Source: Brevundimonas sp.
GTDB taxonomy: Bacteria > Pseudomonadota > Alphaproteobacteria > Caulobacterales > Caulobacteraceae
Assembly: GCF_016463295.1 (NCBI RefSeq)
Contig: NZ_JAEMRO010000010.1
Coordinates: 1-57,106, forward strand
Direction: 5' to 3'
Length of the DNA stretch: 57,106 nucleotides
Shown: piece by piece, positions 34,904-43,937 of the stretch
Numbering within the stretch: the first letter of the stretch is position 1
Layout: the number at the start of each line of letters is the position of its first letter
The notes under the pieces: model-generated
What the model was told of the DNA's origin: nothing
Seen by the model: only the letters and a program-made list of their open reading frames with translations
Databases searched by the model: none
Position numbers and translations under genes: made by a program

Positions 34904-37306
34904 ATGGCCAGCCGCAAGCCTTTCGGTCGCGCATTCGATATCGACGCCGGCGTGACCCGCCTGGCGCGCCTGCCAGCGCTGGCCTGGTGGCAGTCGGTCC
35001 TGATCGGCGTGGTTTGCGCCGCCGTCATGCTGGCGGTCAGGCAGACGTTGTCGATCCTCTATGGCGACGTCCCCGGCTTCATGATCCTGCTGCCCGGCGT
35101 GATCGTGGCCGCCCTGGCGGCTGGACGGGTCGCGGGGCTGACAGCGGTCGCCACAAGCCTGGTAGGCGGCTGGCTGGTGCTGGATGTCGCCCTGTTCGGT
35201 CCGGGCATGATCGATCAACTGGCCCGCGTGACGACGATCAACTTCATCATCGTCGGCCTGTTCGCCGCCATCGTCGCCTCGGCGTTTCGCAAGATCGTCA
35301 AACGGCTGGACGCGTCGGTCGTGGAACTGAAGGCCAGCGAAAGCCGGGCCACGGAAACCGAGTCGCAGCTGCATGCCATGGTCGATCAGGCCGCCGCCGG
35401 CATCGCCCGCGTCGGACTGGATGGCCGGGTCGTTTCGGGCAATGCCCGTTTTGCGCAGATCATAGGCCGAACGTCAGATCAGATCGTCGGCATCAAGACC
35501 AGCGACGTCACCCATCCCGACGACATCGCGCCGACACAGGATGCGCTCGAGGCCGCGCTGGCCGGAGGCGAGGGCCATGTCGAGAAACGCTACATTCACC
35601 CGGACGGGACCGTCGTTTGGGCCTTCACAAGCCTGCGAGCTCTGACCAGCGCATCTGGCGAGGTGATCGGGTTCGTGGCGGTGCTGGTCGACATCACAGC
35701 CGCCAAATGTGCCGAGGCGGCTCTGCGCGAGAGTGAGAGCCGGTTCCGCGACATCGCCGACACGGCTCCCGTCCTGATCTGGGTGACGGCGCAGGATCGG
35801 ACGCGCGCCTTCGTCAACCAGGCCTACGTCGCCTATCATGGCGGCAGCTACGAGGATGCCCGCACCGGCGACTGGCGCGACATGATCCACCCGGAGGATC
35901 AGGCGATGATCCTGGAACAATCCATCGCTGGCGAGGCCACAGGACGCCCGTTCGCCATGGAGGCGCGATATCGCCGGGCCGATGGGGCCTATCGTTGGCT
36001 GCGGTCCTTCTCGCGCCCGCGTCTGAGCGCCGGCGGCGAGGTCATCGGTTTCGTGGGTGTGGCCTTCGACGTTACCGATGCGCGGCAAGCCGGGGACGAC
36101 CTGAAGCGCATCAATGAATTGCTGGAAGACCGGGTCAATCAGGCCTTGGCCGAAAAGGCGCGGGCCGAGGCGGATCTGATGCATGCCCAGCGGATGGAGG
36201 CCATCGGACGTCTGACCGGGGGCGTCGCGCACGATTTTAACAATCTGCTGACCGTCGTGATCGGGGCGTTGGATATCATCCTGCGGTCCCCGGACGATGC
36301 GGCCAAGCGCAAGAAGCTGGGCGAGGCCGCCCTGGCCGCGGCCCGCCGGGGCGAGGGCCTGACCCACCAGTTGCTGGCCTTTTCGCGCCGCCAGACGCTC
36401 AGGCCTCAGCCCGTGGATCTGAATGCGCATATTCTGGAGGGCGAGCCGCTTCTGAAACGCGCCGTGGGCGAGGCGGTCGAGTTAAGACTGCGGCTGCGTC
36501 GCGGGGGGGCGGCGGTGAACGTCGATGTCGCCCAGTTCGAGGCGGCGCTGCTCAATTTGGTGGTCAACGCCCGTCACGCCGTGAAGGACGGCGGTCGTAT
36601 CGGCATCCAGACGCAAAGCTGCGAGGTGCAGACGGGGGATGTCATCGACCTGCCGGCGGGACAGTATGTCTGCGTGACCGTATCGGACAATGGCTCGGGC
36701 ATGGATGCCGACGTCATGGCCCGGGTGTTCGAACCCTTCTTCACCACCAAGGCCGTCGGCAAGGGGACGGGGCTGGGCCTCAGCCAGGTCTACGGCTTTG
36801 CGCGTCAGAGCGGGGGGGCGGTGAGGATCCGGTCGAAACCCGGCCGGGGTACCCAGATCAAGCTCTATCTGCCCCCCCTGGCCGAGGGGATGGCCATAGC
36901 GGAGCCTGAGACGGTCGCGGCTACCACCAGCGTATCGAACCGTCGGCTGTTGCTGGTCGAAGACGACGCCAGCGTCGCGGCCGTGGCTCTGGAGTTGCTG
37001 CAGGACACGGGGTTCGAGGTGCAGACGGCCGAGACCGCGCCACGGGCGCTGGAACTTCTGGCTGACGAGGCCTTCGACGTGATGCTGAGCGACATCGTCA
37101 TGCCGGGCGGCATGACGGGGATCGAACTGGCACAGCAGGTCGCACGGGACTATCCGGCCATGAAGGTCGTGCTGACCTCAGGCTATGCCGGGGACGATGT
37201 GGATGAGGCGCTGAAGGACGCGCCCTGGCCGTTCCTGCGCAAACCCTATTCGGGTGAGGCCTTGGCGGCGATCCTGGGTGGGTCCGACGACACCACCCAG
37301 TCCTGA
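34904..37306 (+). CDS. Membrane hybrid sensor histidine kinase (PAS-PAS-HisKA-HATPase-REC)
   Basis: The protein of 800 residues has an N-terminal membrane module of about four helices (25-125), resembling the DUF4118/MASE-like input regions. Two PAS domains with PAC motifs follow (about 150-285 and 290-405), then HisKA with phosphoacceptor His443 (GGVAHDFNNLL), a HATPase with N, G1 and G2 boxes (NLVVNARHAV, VSDNGSGMD, GKGTGLGLSQV), and a C-terminal receiver with phosphoacceptor Asp730 (MLSDIVMPGG). The receiver implies an internal phosphorelay to an unlinked partner. ATG 34904 has an AGGGGGAT ribosome site. An EcfG-type promoter lies just upstream, so it is probably stress-induced. Confidence 0.93.
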   Translation: MASRKPFGRAFDIDAGVTRLARLPALAWWQSVLIGVVCAAVMLAVRQTLSILYGDVPGFMILLPGVIVAALAAGRVAGLTAVATSLVGGWLVLDVALFGPGMIDQLARVTTINFIIVGLFAAIVASAFRKIVKRLDASVVELKASESRATETESQLHAMVDQAAAGIARVGLDGRVVSGNARFAQIIGRTSDQIVGIKTSDVTHPDDIAPTQDALEAALAGGEGHVEKRYIHPDGTVVWAFTSLRALTSASGEVIGFVAVLVDITAAKCAEAALRESESRFRDIADTAPVLIWVTAQDRTRAFVNQAYVAYHGGSYEDARTGDWRDMIHPEDQAMILEQSIAGEATGRPFAMEARYRRADGAYRWLRSFSRPRLSAGGEVIGFVGVAFDVTDARQAGDDLKRINELLEDRVNQALAEKARAEADLMHAQRMEAIGRLTGGVAHDFNNLLTVVIGALDIILRSPDDAAKRKKLGEAALAAARRGEGLTHQLLAFSRRQTLRPQPVDLNAHILEGEPLLKRAVGEAVELRLRLRRGGAAVNVDVAQFEAALLNLVVNARHAVKDGGRIGIQTQSCEVQTGDVIDLPAGQYVCVTVSDNGSGMDADVMARVFEPFFTTKAVGKGTGLGLSQVYGFARQSGGAVRIRSKPGRGTQIKLYLPPLAEGMAIAEPETVAATTSVSNRRLLLVEDDASVAAVALELLQDTGFEVQTAETAPRALELLADEAFDVMLSDIVMPGGMTGIELAQQVARDYPAMKVVLTSGYAGDDVDEALKDAPWPFLRKPYSGEALAAILGGSDDTTQS

Positions 37307-37312
37307 AGTGAC

Positions 37313-37672
37313 CTAGCGACGCGCCTTGCGGGCGGCGTAGCGGGCGTCGCGAGCGGCCTTCTGCTCTTCCTTGGTCAGTTGCTTGCGCTCCTTGCGGGCC
37401 GCGCGCTTTTCGGCATCGACGGCTTCCTGCGCAGCCATCTCGGCGGCCAGTCGGGCGGCTTCCTTCTCGGCCTTTTCGCGGCGGGCCTCGGCCTTGGCCA
37501 GTTCATGCTGCTGGCGGATGGCTTCTTTCTCGGCCTCGCGCTTGGCCTGCAGCTTGTCGAACTCGGGGTCCGGCGCGGCGGGCTTGGGCTTGAACCGGGC
37601 CAGCAGGGCCTTCTTGGCCTCCTGCTGGGCCGTGATGCGGTCGTTGAAGCCGGTCTGTTTCAAATCTCTCAT
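37313..37672 (-). CDS. DUF6481-type basic coiled-coil protein
   Basis: The 119-residue protein is almost entirely alpha-helical and very rich in Lys, Glu, Ala and Arg. It begins MRDLKQTGFNDRITAQQEAK, has a conserved-looking KKALLARFKPKPA stretch, then a long charged coiled coil ending in AARDARYAARKARR. It resembles small alphaproteobacterial proteins grouped as DUF6481, of unknown function. It lies six bases from the end of the convergent kinase gene. Nucleic acid binding is possible but only a guess from charge. Confidence 0.75.
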   Translation of the reverse strand: MRDLKQTGFNDRITAQQEAKKALLARFKPKPAAPDPEFDKLQAKREAEKEAIRQQHELAKAEARREKAEKEAARLAAEMAAQEAVDAEKRAARKERKQLTKEEQKAARDARYAARKARR

Positions 37673-37771
37673 GCGTGGAGTCGTCGATATCCCTGATCGT
37701 ATCCGGATGCGCGTGGCGCAACAGGCGAGCGGCGCTCAGCCCAGCGGGTGGCCTAAAGACCATATGGCCTC

Positions 37772-37813
37772 AAAAATCAAGGTTGGCCGCAGCCATGTCT
37801 GCTGCAGCCAACC
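37772..37813 (-). terminator. Terminator of the glycine-zipper lipoprotein gene
   Basis: On the minus strand, an 11-position stem with one mismatch (GGTTGGCTGCAG with CTGCGGCCAACC, within 37781-37813) is followed by TTGATTTTTG. It begins 12 bases after the lipoprotein stop codon. Confidence 0.75.
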
Positions 37814-37825
37814 CCGGTTGTGTGT

Positions 37826-38011
37826 TCAGCGTGGCTTTTCGGCCTGGCCGACTGCGGCACCCGCCGCACCACCGACAGCGGCACCGACGGGACCACCCAC
37901 GACGGCACCGGCGACGGCACCCGTGGCAGCCTTTTGCTCGATAGTCGTGCCGCAGGCGGCGGCACTGACGGCTACGGTGGCAAGAGCAAGGGTCAAGGCA
38001 AGGCGTTTCAT
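37826..38011 (-). CDS. Glycine-zipper lipoprotein (YMGG-like)
   Basis: The 61-residue product has a lipoprotein signal ending SAAACGT and a short mature part made of a glycine zipper (GAVAGAVVGGPVGAAVGGAA) that can pack as a membrane hairpin. Similar small lipoproteins are common in alphaproteobacteria and are often stress-inducible; their role is not known. The ATG at 38011 follows GGAGGATAGCTG. An exact EcfG-type promoter lies 31 bases upstream and a terminator follows, so it appears to be a complete single-gene unit. Confidence 0.85.
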   Translation of the reverse strand: MKRLALTLALATVAVSAAACGTTIEQKAATGAVAGAVVGGPVGAAVGGAAGAAVGQAEKPR

Positions 38012-38516
38012 CAGCTATCCTCCAGCGATATGGTCAAGCCGGAACGCCATGCCCCGCCACGAGTTCCGGCGCGATCCAACGGCATCGCAAGCTCGTCCCG
38101 TCTTGAAGTTCGCGAAGCCGGCGATAACAATAGATACGGTACGGTCCAATATGCCCGGGCGGCTTTCGACACGAACTATGTAGTCTCGACGTTTTAGAAT
38201 ACAGTAATGGACACCATCACTTGGCGGTAGCCCCTCCATTTCCTGTGGCCGCGCCAGTGGGTACGCAAAACGGGTACCGCGATGTTGCGCCGCACACAAA
38301 TCTTGCGAATCAAACACATTGAGGCCATAAACGGCTGGCTTAAGGCGCGTCCTCGACGAAACGGGCATTCACCGACCGTCGATATGGTTGCAGCTGCTGC
38401 GGCGCACGCCCTTGTCGGGCCATCGCGAAACGCACGGCGGCGAGACTACCCGGGGGCGGCATTGCGCCCTGTCGAATGGACTAGAGCCTTTGTCGAACCC
38501 GTCGCTCCAGCGCGTG
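38012..38516. other. Long intergenic region without a supported gene
   Basis: About 500 bases between the divergent lipoprotein and cell wall hydrolase genes. Apart from the EcfG-type promoter at 38043-38067, I see no coding frame with convincing codon use. An open minus-strand frame (38015-38368) overlaps that promoter and shows no recognisable sequence. One GAATC (about 38307) lies in it. It could hide a small RNA. Confidence 0.45.
38043..38067 (-). promoter_or_regulatory. EcfG-type (general stress) promoter of the glycine-zipper lipoprotein gene
   Basis: On the minus strand GGAAC (38067-38063), a 16-base spacer and CGTT (38046-38043) match the EcfG consensus exactly. The ATG lies 31 bases downstream. 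Confidence 0.75.
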
Positions 38517-39533
38517 ATGTCACTTGCCGACCGCAAAGCCCGGATCAAGCCCGGCACGGCCGTCATGGCGTTTGGCGTGCTGGTCAGCGTAGCCATTGGC
38601 GGAGCCTATGTCGCAGGCTCGGCCGCCAAGGCGACGACGGTTCGCGCCCAGGCCGAGCGAATCCAGGGGGCCACGGCAGCGGGCTTTACCGAGGAGGCCC
38701 TGGCTGCGGCGACGGGCCTCGACGAAAGCGCCCTGACTATCGCACGACGTCACGATCCCTATCTAGTCGCCGGTGCCGACCAGCGGGATCGTCAGGCCGA
38801 ACTTCTGACCGCGCGTCTGGAACAGCTTCGCGCCAGCCAGGCCAGATCGGGCCTGCGCCGTGTCAGCCTGACGGGCAATGCGCCCGCGCAACCCTTCCGC
38901 CTCGGCGGCGCGCTGGAGGCGTCGCGCGATCTCGATTGCCTGACCGAGGCCGTTTATTACGAAGCGCGCGGCGAGGGTCGTGACGGCATGCGCGCCGTGG
39001 CCCAGGTGGTCCTGAACCGCGTGCGTCACCCATCCTATCCCAAGAGCGTCTGCGGGGTGGTCTATCAGGGCTCGAACCGCAGCTCAGGCTGCCAGTTCAG
39101 CTTTACTTGCAACCGCCATGTTCTCGGTCGCCGCAACGCCGCCGCCTGGGATCGCGCCCGCACCATCGCCTCGGCTGCCCTGTCCGGTCAGGTGTTCGGC
39201 ACCGTCGGCAATGCCACCCACTTCCACACGACCGCGGTAAACCCCAACTGGCGCAACTCGCTGGTGCGCGTGGCCCAGGTCGGTGACCATCTGTTTTATC
39301 GGTTCAGCGGCCGGGCCGGGTCGCGCGCAGCCTTTGCCTATGCCGGTCGCTCCTCGACGGCATCGGACACCGCACCGCGCGTCGTCCAGGCCAGTTTGAA
39401 CACGGCAGCGGACGTCAACGACGGCCCCGTGGCGTATACCGACGTCGTCGCCTCCGATGCGACACCGGCAGCGCCGAAGACGGCTCCTGCTGCGGCTGAA
39501 GCCGTCTCGGTCGTGGTCTCGCCGACCGCCTGA
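38517..39533 (+). CDS. SleB-type cell wall hydrolase (Hydrolase_2), membrane-anchored
   Basis: The 338-residue product has a short cytoplasmic start (MSLADRKARIKPG), one membrane segment (AVMAFGVLVSVAIGGAYVAG), a helical linker, and a SleB-like hydrolase domain at about 140-265. It contains LDCLTEAVYYEARGEGRDGM, VAQVVLNRVRHPSYPKSVCG and SGCQFSFTC. It is a clear paralogue of the gene at 33031. A low-complexity Ala/Thr/Ser-rich tail follows. I start at ATG 38517 because it gives the anchor a normal N-terminus; the frame is open much further upstream without signal character. Peptidoglycan cleavage is inferred from the family. Confidence 0.87.
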   Translation: MSLADRKARIKPGTAVMAFGVLVSVAIGGAYVAGSAAKATTVRAQAERIQGATAAGFTEEALAAATGLDESALTIARRHDPYLVAGADQRDRQAELLTARLEQLRASQARSGLRRVSLTGNAPAQPFRLGGALEASRDLDCLTEAVYYEARGEGRDGMRAVAQVVLNRVRHPSYPKSVCGVVYQGSNRSSGCQFSFTCNRHVLGRRNAAAWDRARTIASAALSGQVFGTVGNATHFHTTAVNPNWRNSLVRVAQVGDHLFYRFSGRAGSRAAFAYAGRSSTASDTAPRVVQASLNTAADVNDGPVAYTDVVASDATPAAPKTAPAAAEAVSVVVSPTA

Positions 39534-39539
39534 TAGACC

Positions 39540-40415
39540 TCAGGACGCGATGCGGGCGTCCAGACCAATGTCCAGCGATGGCGCGGAATGGGTCAAGGCC
39601 CCGACCGAGATCACGTCGACGCCCGTCTCAGCAATGGCGCGCACTGTTTGCAAATTCACGCCGCCCGACGCCTCAAGCGTCACCCGCCCTGCGACGCGCT
39701 GTACCGCCTCTCGCAGCATGGGCAGGTCGAAGTTGTCCAGCATGATCACATCCGGGCCGTTGCCCTGATCGATCAGAGCAAGCAGCTGATCCAGCTGATC
39801 CAGCCCGTCCACCTCGATCTCGACCTTCATCAGGTGACCGACCGAGGCGCGCGCCGACTGTACGGCGGGCACCACACCGCCACAGACGACGACGTGGTTG
39901 TCCTTGATCAGGATGGCGTCATCCAGACCGAAGCGGTGATTGACCCCGCCGCCGCAGAGCACCGCATGCTTCTCCAGCGCGCGCAGGCCGGGCGTGGTCT
40001 TGCGCGTATCGGCGATACGCGCCTTCGTCCCCGCGACCGCCTCGACGTAGCGGCTGGTCAGGGTGGCGATGCCGCACAGACGGCTTAGCAGGTTCAGCGC
40101 CGTCCGCTCTGCCGACAGGAAGGCGCGGGCATCAGCCTCGACCTCGGCCAGAACGGCACCGGGCTCGAAGGCGTCGCCGTCCGATAGTTTCAACGTGATC
40201 GTAGCCTTGAGGTCCATCGCCAGAACGGCCAGGCGGACGCAGGCCAGACCCGCCACCACGCCCGGCTTTCGCGCCACGAAATCGGCCCGCATGCGCGCGC
40301 CCTCGGGGATGCAGGCCATAGCCGTGACGTCTCCCGCGCGGCCCAGATCCTCGGCCAGGGCCATGCGGACGATCGATTCGATCAACAGGTCGGGAAGGGT
40401 CCGGATCATGGTCAT
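39540..40415 (-). CDS. nadC: Nicotinate-nucleotide diphosphorylase (carboxylating) NadC
   Basis: NadC converts quinolinate and PRPP to nicotinate mononucleotide and carbon dioxide in NAD synthesis. The 291-residue protein shows an N-terminal sandwich domain and a barrel domain with ERTALNLLSRLCGIATLTSRYV, the TRKTTPGLRALEKHAVLCGG motif holding Arg and Lys residues for the two phosphates, KDNHV, and EASGGVNLQTV near the end. It overlaps nadB by four bases (40412-40415) and is the last gene of the nad operon. Confidence 0.97.
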   Translation of the reverse strand: MTMIRTLPDLLIESIVRMALAEDLGRAGDVTAMACIPEGARMRADFVARKPGVVAGLACVRLAVLAMDLKATITLKLSDGDAFEPGAVLAEVEADARAFLSAERTALNLLSRLCGIATLTSRYVEAVAGTKARIADTRKTTPGLRALEKHAVLCGGGVNHRFGLDDAILIKDNHVVVCGGVVPAVQSARASVGHLMKVEIEVDGLDQLDQLLALIDQGNGPDVIMLDNFDLPMLREAVQRVAGRVTLEASGGVNLQTVRAIAETGVDVISVGALTHSAPSLDIGLDARIAS

Positions 40416-41923
40416 TCAGCCGCCATCGGCACCTCGGCCGGTTTGACCAGCCGGGTGTGCACGGGTTCGGGAAGGGTGTCGGGAAAGTCCGAGCGGTAAT
40501 GCCCGCCGCGGCTTTCATGCCGAGCCAGAGCCGAGGCCGCGATCAGCCGGGCCGTCAGCAGCGGCAGGGCGTCAGGCGTCGTCTGTTCCAGCAGGGAGAT
40601 CGCGGCGATCGCTCGGGCCAGACCCGCCGCATCGCGCACCACGCCGACATCGGCGCTCATCACCTCACGAAGGGTGACCAGCGCCTCGGGTGACAGGTCC
40701 GAAGGCGCAGGCGGTACGATCACGGGACCGTCGCGCAATGTTTCTGCCGCCGCCGCACGTCCGGTCCTGCGCCCAAAGGAGGCGGCTTCCAGCAGGGAGT
40801 TGGACGCCAGCCGGTTCGCACCATGCACGCCGGTCGAGGCGCACTCGCCGACCGCATAGAGTCCTGGCAGCGTCGTATGCCCATCCGCACCCGCCGCGAT
40901 CCCGCCCATGTGGTAATGCGCCGCCGGGGCGACCGGGATGGGGCTCTCGCGCGGGTCAATACCGGCCCGCATGCAGGCCGCGAAGACGGCCGGGAAGGCC
41001 GTAGAGAAATGCGCACCGATGGCCGCGCGCGCATCCAGAAACGCGCCGCGTCCTTCGCTCACGGCCAGATGGACGGCGCGGGCGACGATATCCCGGGGTT
41101 TCAGGTCGGCATCAGGCTCTGGCCCCAGCAGGTAGTCGCCATGCCGGTCGATCAGGCGCGCGCCCTCGCCGCGCAAGGCCTCTGTCGCCAGCGGCATGGG
41201 ATCCAGGCCGACGTCCATGGCGGTCGGGTGGAACTGGACGAACTCCGGATCGACGATCTCCGCCCCCGCCCGCCAGGCCAGAGCCAGACCTTCGCCCAGC
41301 AGGGCGGCGGGCGTGGTGGTGCGGGCGAACAGCCCCCCTGCCCCGCCGGTGGCCAGCACGACAGCTGGGGCCAGAACCTCAATCAGCCGCCCCCCGGCCC
41401 GCTCGATCAGGGCCCCGCGCACACGTCCGGTCGCATCCTGGATCAGGCCGCGCAGGCGGGCGTCCTCCGACACCGTCACATGCGGCGCGGCGCGAACGGA
41501 TGTCACGAGGGCTGACAGGATGGCCCGCCCTGCGCCGTCGCCCCCGACGCGAGCGACCCGCGCCTTGGAGTGCGCTGCTTCCAGACTGACGGCGAAGTCT
41601 CCGTTGGCGTCGCGGTCGAAGGGGGCCCCCAGCGCGGCCAGCCATTCGACGGTGGCGCGGCCGTCCTCGGTCAGCAGGCGCACGGCCTCGGGCTCGACCA
41701 GACCGGCCCCGGCCACATGGGTATCGGCGGCGTGAAGCACGGGCGTATCGCTGAACGACAGGGCGGCCGCCATTCCGCCCTGGGCCCATGCCGAGGACGA
41801 GGCCTGAAGCAGAGGCGCGGGCGTGACCACCAGAACCGGTCGCGGCCCGGCCTCAAGCGCAACGGATAGGCCCGCCAGACCTCCGCCAATGACCAGAGGC
41901 CCGTCGTGATGGATGCGGCTCAA
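40412..41923 (-). CDS. nadB: L-aspartate oxidase NadB
   Basis: NadB oxidises L-aspartate to iminoaspartate, which NadA condenses with dihydroxyacetone phosphate. The 503-residue flavoprotein belongs to the succinate dehydrogenase/fumarate reductase flavoprotein family. It has the FAD motif VIGGGLAGLSVALEA at residues 11-25, SSSAWAQGGMAAAL, the active-site region PAAHYHMGGIAAGADG, and GVHGANRLASNSLLEA. A C-terminal helical region follows. It overlaps the M50 protease gene by four bases upstream and nadC by four bases downstream, so the three are translationally coupled. Confidence 0.96.
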   Translation of the reverse strand: MSRIHHDGPLVIGGGLAGLSVALEAGPRPVLVVTPAPLLQASSSAWAQGGMAAALSFSDTPVLHAADTHVAGAGLVEPEAVRLLTEDGRATVEWLAALGAPFDRDANGDFAVSLEAAHSKARVARVGGDGAGRAILSALVTSVRAAPHVTVSEDARLRGLIQDATGRVRGALIERAGGRLIEVLAPAVVLATGGAGGLFARTTTPAALLGEGLALAWRAGAEIVDPEFVQFHPTAMDVGLDPMPLATEALRGEGARLIDRHGDYLLGPEPDADLKPRDIVARAVHLAVSEGRGAFLDARAAIGAHFSTAFPAVFAACMRAGIDPRESPIPVAPAAHYHMGGIAAGADGHTTLPGLYAVGECASTGVHGANRLASNSLLEAASFGRRTGRAAAAETLRDGPVIVPPAPSDLSPEALVTLREVMSADVGVVRDAAGLARAIAAISLLEQTTPDALPLLTARLIAASALARHESRGGHYRSDFPDTLPEPVHTRLVKPAEVPMAAE

Positions 41924-42774
41924 CTGCGGATGCCCAGATAGGCCCCGGCGATGCGCAGGGCCTCAGGCAGCGAGCCTTCGGCAAGAGGCATAAGCGCCGC
42001 GACCCCCACAGCGGCACAGGCCACGCCGGTGGCAATAAACAGGCCGACGCTCATGACCGCTTCCTTGACCGTCAGCTGACGGCCCTCCGGACGCCAGGCT
42101 CCGCGACGCAGGTGGCCGTACAGGGCGATAGCGAGGAAGGCGGCCAGGATCCAGCGGCCCGTCACAAAGCCCCAGTAGACGACCAGAGCACCCACTGCGA
42201 TCATCGCGACCCGTTCGAGCATCGGATGGATGCGCGCCAGCACCGGTCCGATGGCCTTGGAGCCGTCCAGCGGCGGAGCTGGGGCCAGATTGACCAGATT
42301 GATCGCCGCGATCACCGTCGCCGCCAGCAGCCATTCGCTACCGCCGACGGTCAGATAGAGGGCGAAAAACGGAATGGCGGCGAACAGGCCGAAGGCCGGA
42401 CCCGCCAGCGACACCAGCACGCCGTGCCATTCACTGACCGGCATCCGCTGACCCTTGGCCAGGCCGCCAAGGAAGGGAATGATGTAGATGCGGGCCGGGC
42501 CCATGCCGACGGCGTTCATGGCCAGCACATGCCCGTATTCGTGGACGAACAGGCCAAAGATCGCCGCCAGAGCCACGACCCAGCTGCCGCTGACCCACCA
42601 GATGAAACCACCCAACAGCAGGGTCGAGATCAACGCCCAGGCCGGGTGCTGGCCCTTGTCCAGCGGGGCTTCGACGGTGCCGCGCGCAGCGGGCGCGGGC
42701 GTTTCGACGGCTTTCGGCTCGTCAGGGCGCGGGTCCCAGGGGCCGCGCGGGCGGGGGGTGTTGGTGTCGGTCAT
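41920..42774 (-). CDS. Site-2 protease-like M50 family membrane metalloprotease
   Basis: The product of 284 residues is an integral membrane protein with about six hydrophobic segments and a proline-rich cytosolic start. The zinc motif HEYGH lies in the second segment (FGLFVHEYGHVLAMNAVGMG), and the third ligand is in LAPAPPLDGSKA, the counterpart of the NPDG motif of site-2 proteases. Such enzymes cut transmembrane segments of regulators. Its place between nadA and nadB, with a four-base overlap to nadB, is odd, as no role for it in NAD synthesis is known to me. The start is ATG 42774. Confidence 0.88.
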   Translation of the reverse strand: MTDTNTPRPRGPWDPRPDEPKAVETPAPAARGTVEAPLDKGQHPAWALISTLLLGGFIWWVSGSWVVALAAIFGLFVHEYGHVLAMNAVGMGPARIYIIPFLGGLAKGQRMPVSEWHGVLVSLAGPAFGLFAAIPFFALYLTVGGSEWLLAATVIAAINLVNLAPAPPLDGSKAIGPVLARIHPMLERVAMIAVGALVVYWGFVTGRWILAAFLAIALYGHLRRGAWRPEGRQLTVKEAVMSVGLFIATGVACAAVGVAALMPLAEGSLPEALRIAGAYLGIRS

Positions 42775-42841
42775 GGCTGCGAACTGGCCCTAGCGCGTAC
42801 CGACCGCAAGCCGCTCCTGACGATCGGCCTCACCCGCCCCA

Positions 42842-43921
42842 TCAGATCAGCTCCACCGCCACATGGTGACGCGCCTTGAACAGGTCGTAGCGGGCGGGCA
42901 CCACCGGCGGCGGCAGATCGACCATCCGCTGCACCGCCAGGCGCGCGCGCTCGGCCATGTCCTCGGGCACCGTCACCTCGAACTGCAGATTGACCAAGCA
43001 GTCGCGGATGTTTTCCAGCGTGATGCGCTTCATGTGCGGGCACATGTTGCACGGGCCGATGAAGTCCACGCCGGGCACGTCGCCCTTGATGTTGGACGCC
43101 ATGGAGCATTCGGTGATCAGCACGACCTGCTTGGGCTGACGCTGCATGACATAGTCGGTCATGGCGGCGGTCGAGCCGGCGAAGTCAGCAGCCGACAGCA
43201 CTTCTTCCGGGCATTCCGGATGGGCCAGGATTTCAGCATTGGGATAGGCGGCGCGCATCTCGGCGATGTCGGCGGCGGTGAACCGCTCGTGCACCTCGCA
43301 CCGCCCCTGCCAGGCGATGATGCCGACGGTCGTCTGGGCCGCTACATTGCGCGCGAGGAATTCGTCGGGGATCAGGATAACGCGGTCGACGCCCCATTCC
43401 TTCGCCGCCCACTCAACCACCTGAACGGCATTAGCACTGGTGCAGCAGATGTCGGTCTCGGCCTTCACATCGGCGGTGGTGTTCACATAGGTGACGACCG
43501 GCAGGCCGGGATAGCGCTGCTTGATCAGCCGCACATCCGCCCCCGTGATCGACGCCGCCAGCGAACAACCCGCGCGCAGGTCGGGGATCAGCACTGTCTT
43601 GTCCGGCGACAGAATCTTGGACGTCTCGGCCATGAAGTGCACGCCGGCCTGGACGATGATCTTCGCCGTCGAGCGCGCCGCCTCCTTGGCCAGGCCCAGG
43701 CTGTCGCCGACATAGTCGCCGACACCGTGGAAAATCTCGGGCGTCATATAGTTGTGGGCCAGGATGACGGCGTCCCGCTCGCGCTTCAGCTGGTTGATCT
43801 CGTGGATCAGGGCAGCCTGTGCGGGCCACTCCATCGGCGTGACATGGTCCTTGACCTTGGCCCAGACGGGCGCGGTCTCGCGCGCAAGTTCGTCCGACAA
43901 CCCAAACATACCGTCCGCCAT
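42842..43921 (-). CDS. nadA: Quinolinate synthase NadA
   Basis: NadA condenses iminoaspartate and dihydroxyacetone phosphate to quinolinate using a [4Fe-4S] cluster. The 359-residue protein has three pseudo-repeated domains and the expected cluster cysteines, seen in [21 protein letters not shown] and [11 protein letters not shown], plus substrate residues in [10 protein letters not shown] and [10 protein letters not shown]. The ATG at 43921 follows GGAGGCGG. It is the first gene of the nad operon, and a long palindrome lies 17 bases upstream. The gap to the M50 gene is 67 bases. Confidence 0.97.
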   Translation of the reverse strand: MADGMFGLSDELARETAPVWAKVKDHVTPMEWPAQAALIHEINQLKRERDAVILAHNYMTPEIFHGVGDYVGDSLGLAKEAARSTAKIIVQAGVHFMAETSKILSPDKTVLIPDLRAGCSLAASITGADVRLIKQRYPGLPVVTYVNTTADVKAETDICCTSANAVQVVEWAAKEWGVDRVILIPDEFLARNVAAQTTVGIIAWQGRCEVHERFTAADIAEMRAAYPNAEILAHPECPEEVLSAADFAGSTAAMTDYVMQRQPKQVVLITECSMASNIKGDVPGVDFIGPCNMCPHMKRITLENIRDCLVNLQFEVTVPEDMAERARLAVQRMVDLPPPVVPARYDLFKARHHVAVELI

Positions 43922-43937
43922 ATCCGCCTCCTCGCGG

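Noticed and set aside
38015..38368. Minus-strand frame of 117 codons upstream of the glycine-zipper gene
   Set aside because: Overlaps the exact EcfG-type promoter, has unbiased codon use and no recognisable sequence; treated as intergenic.
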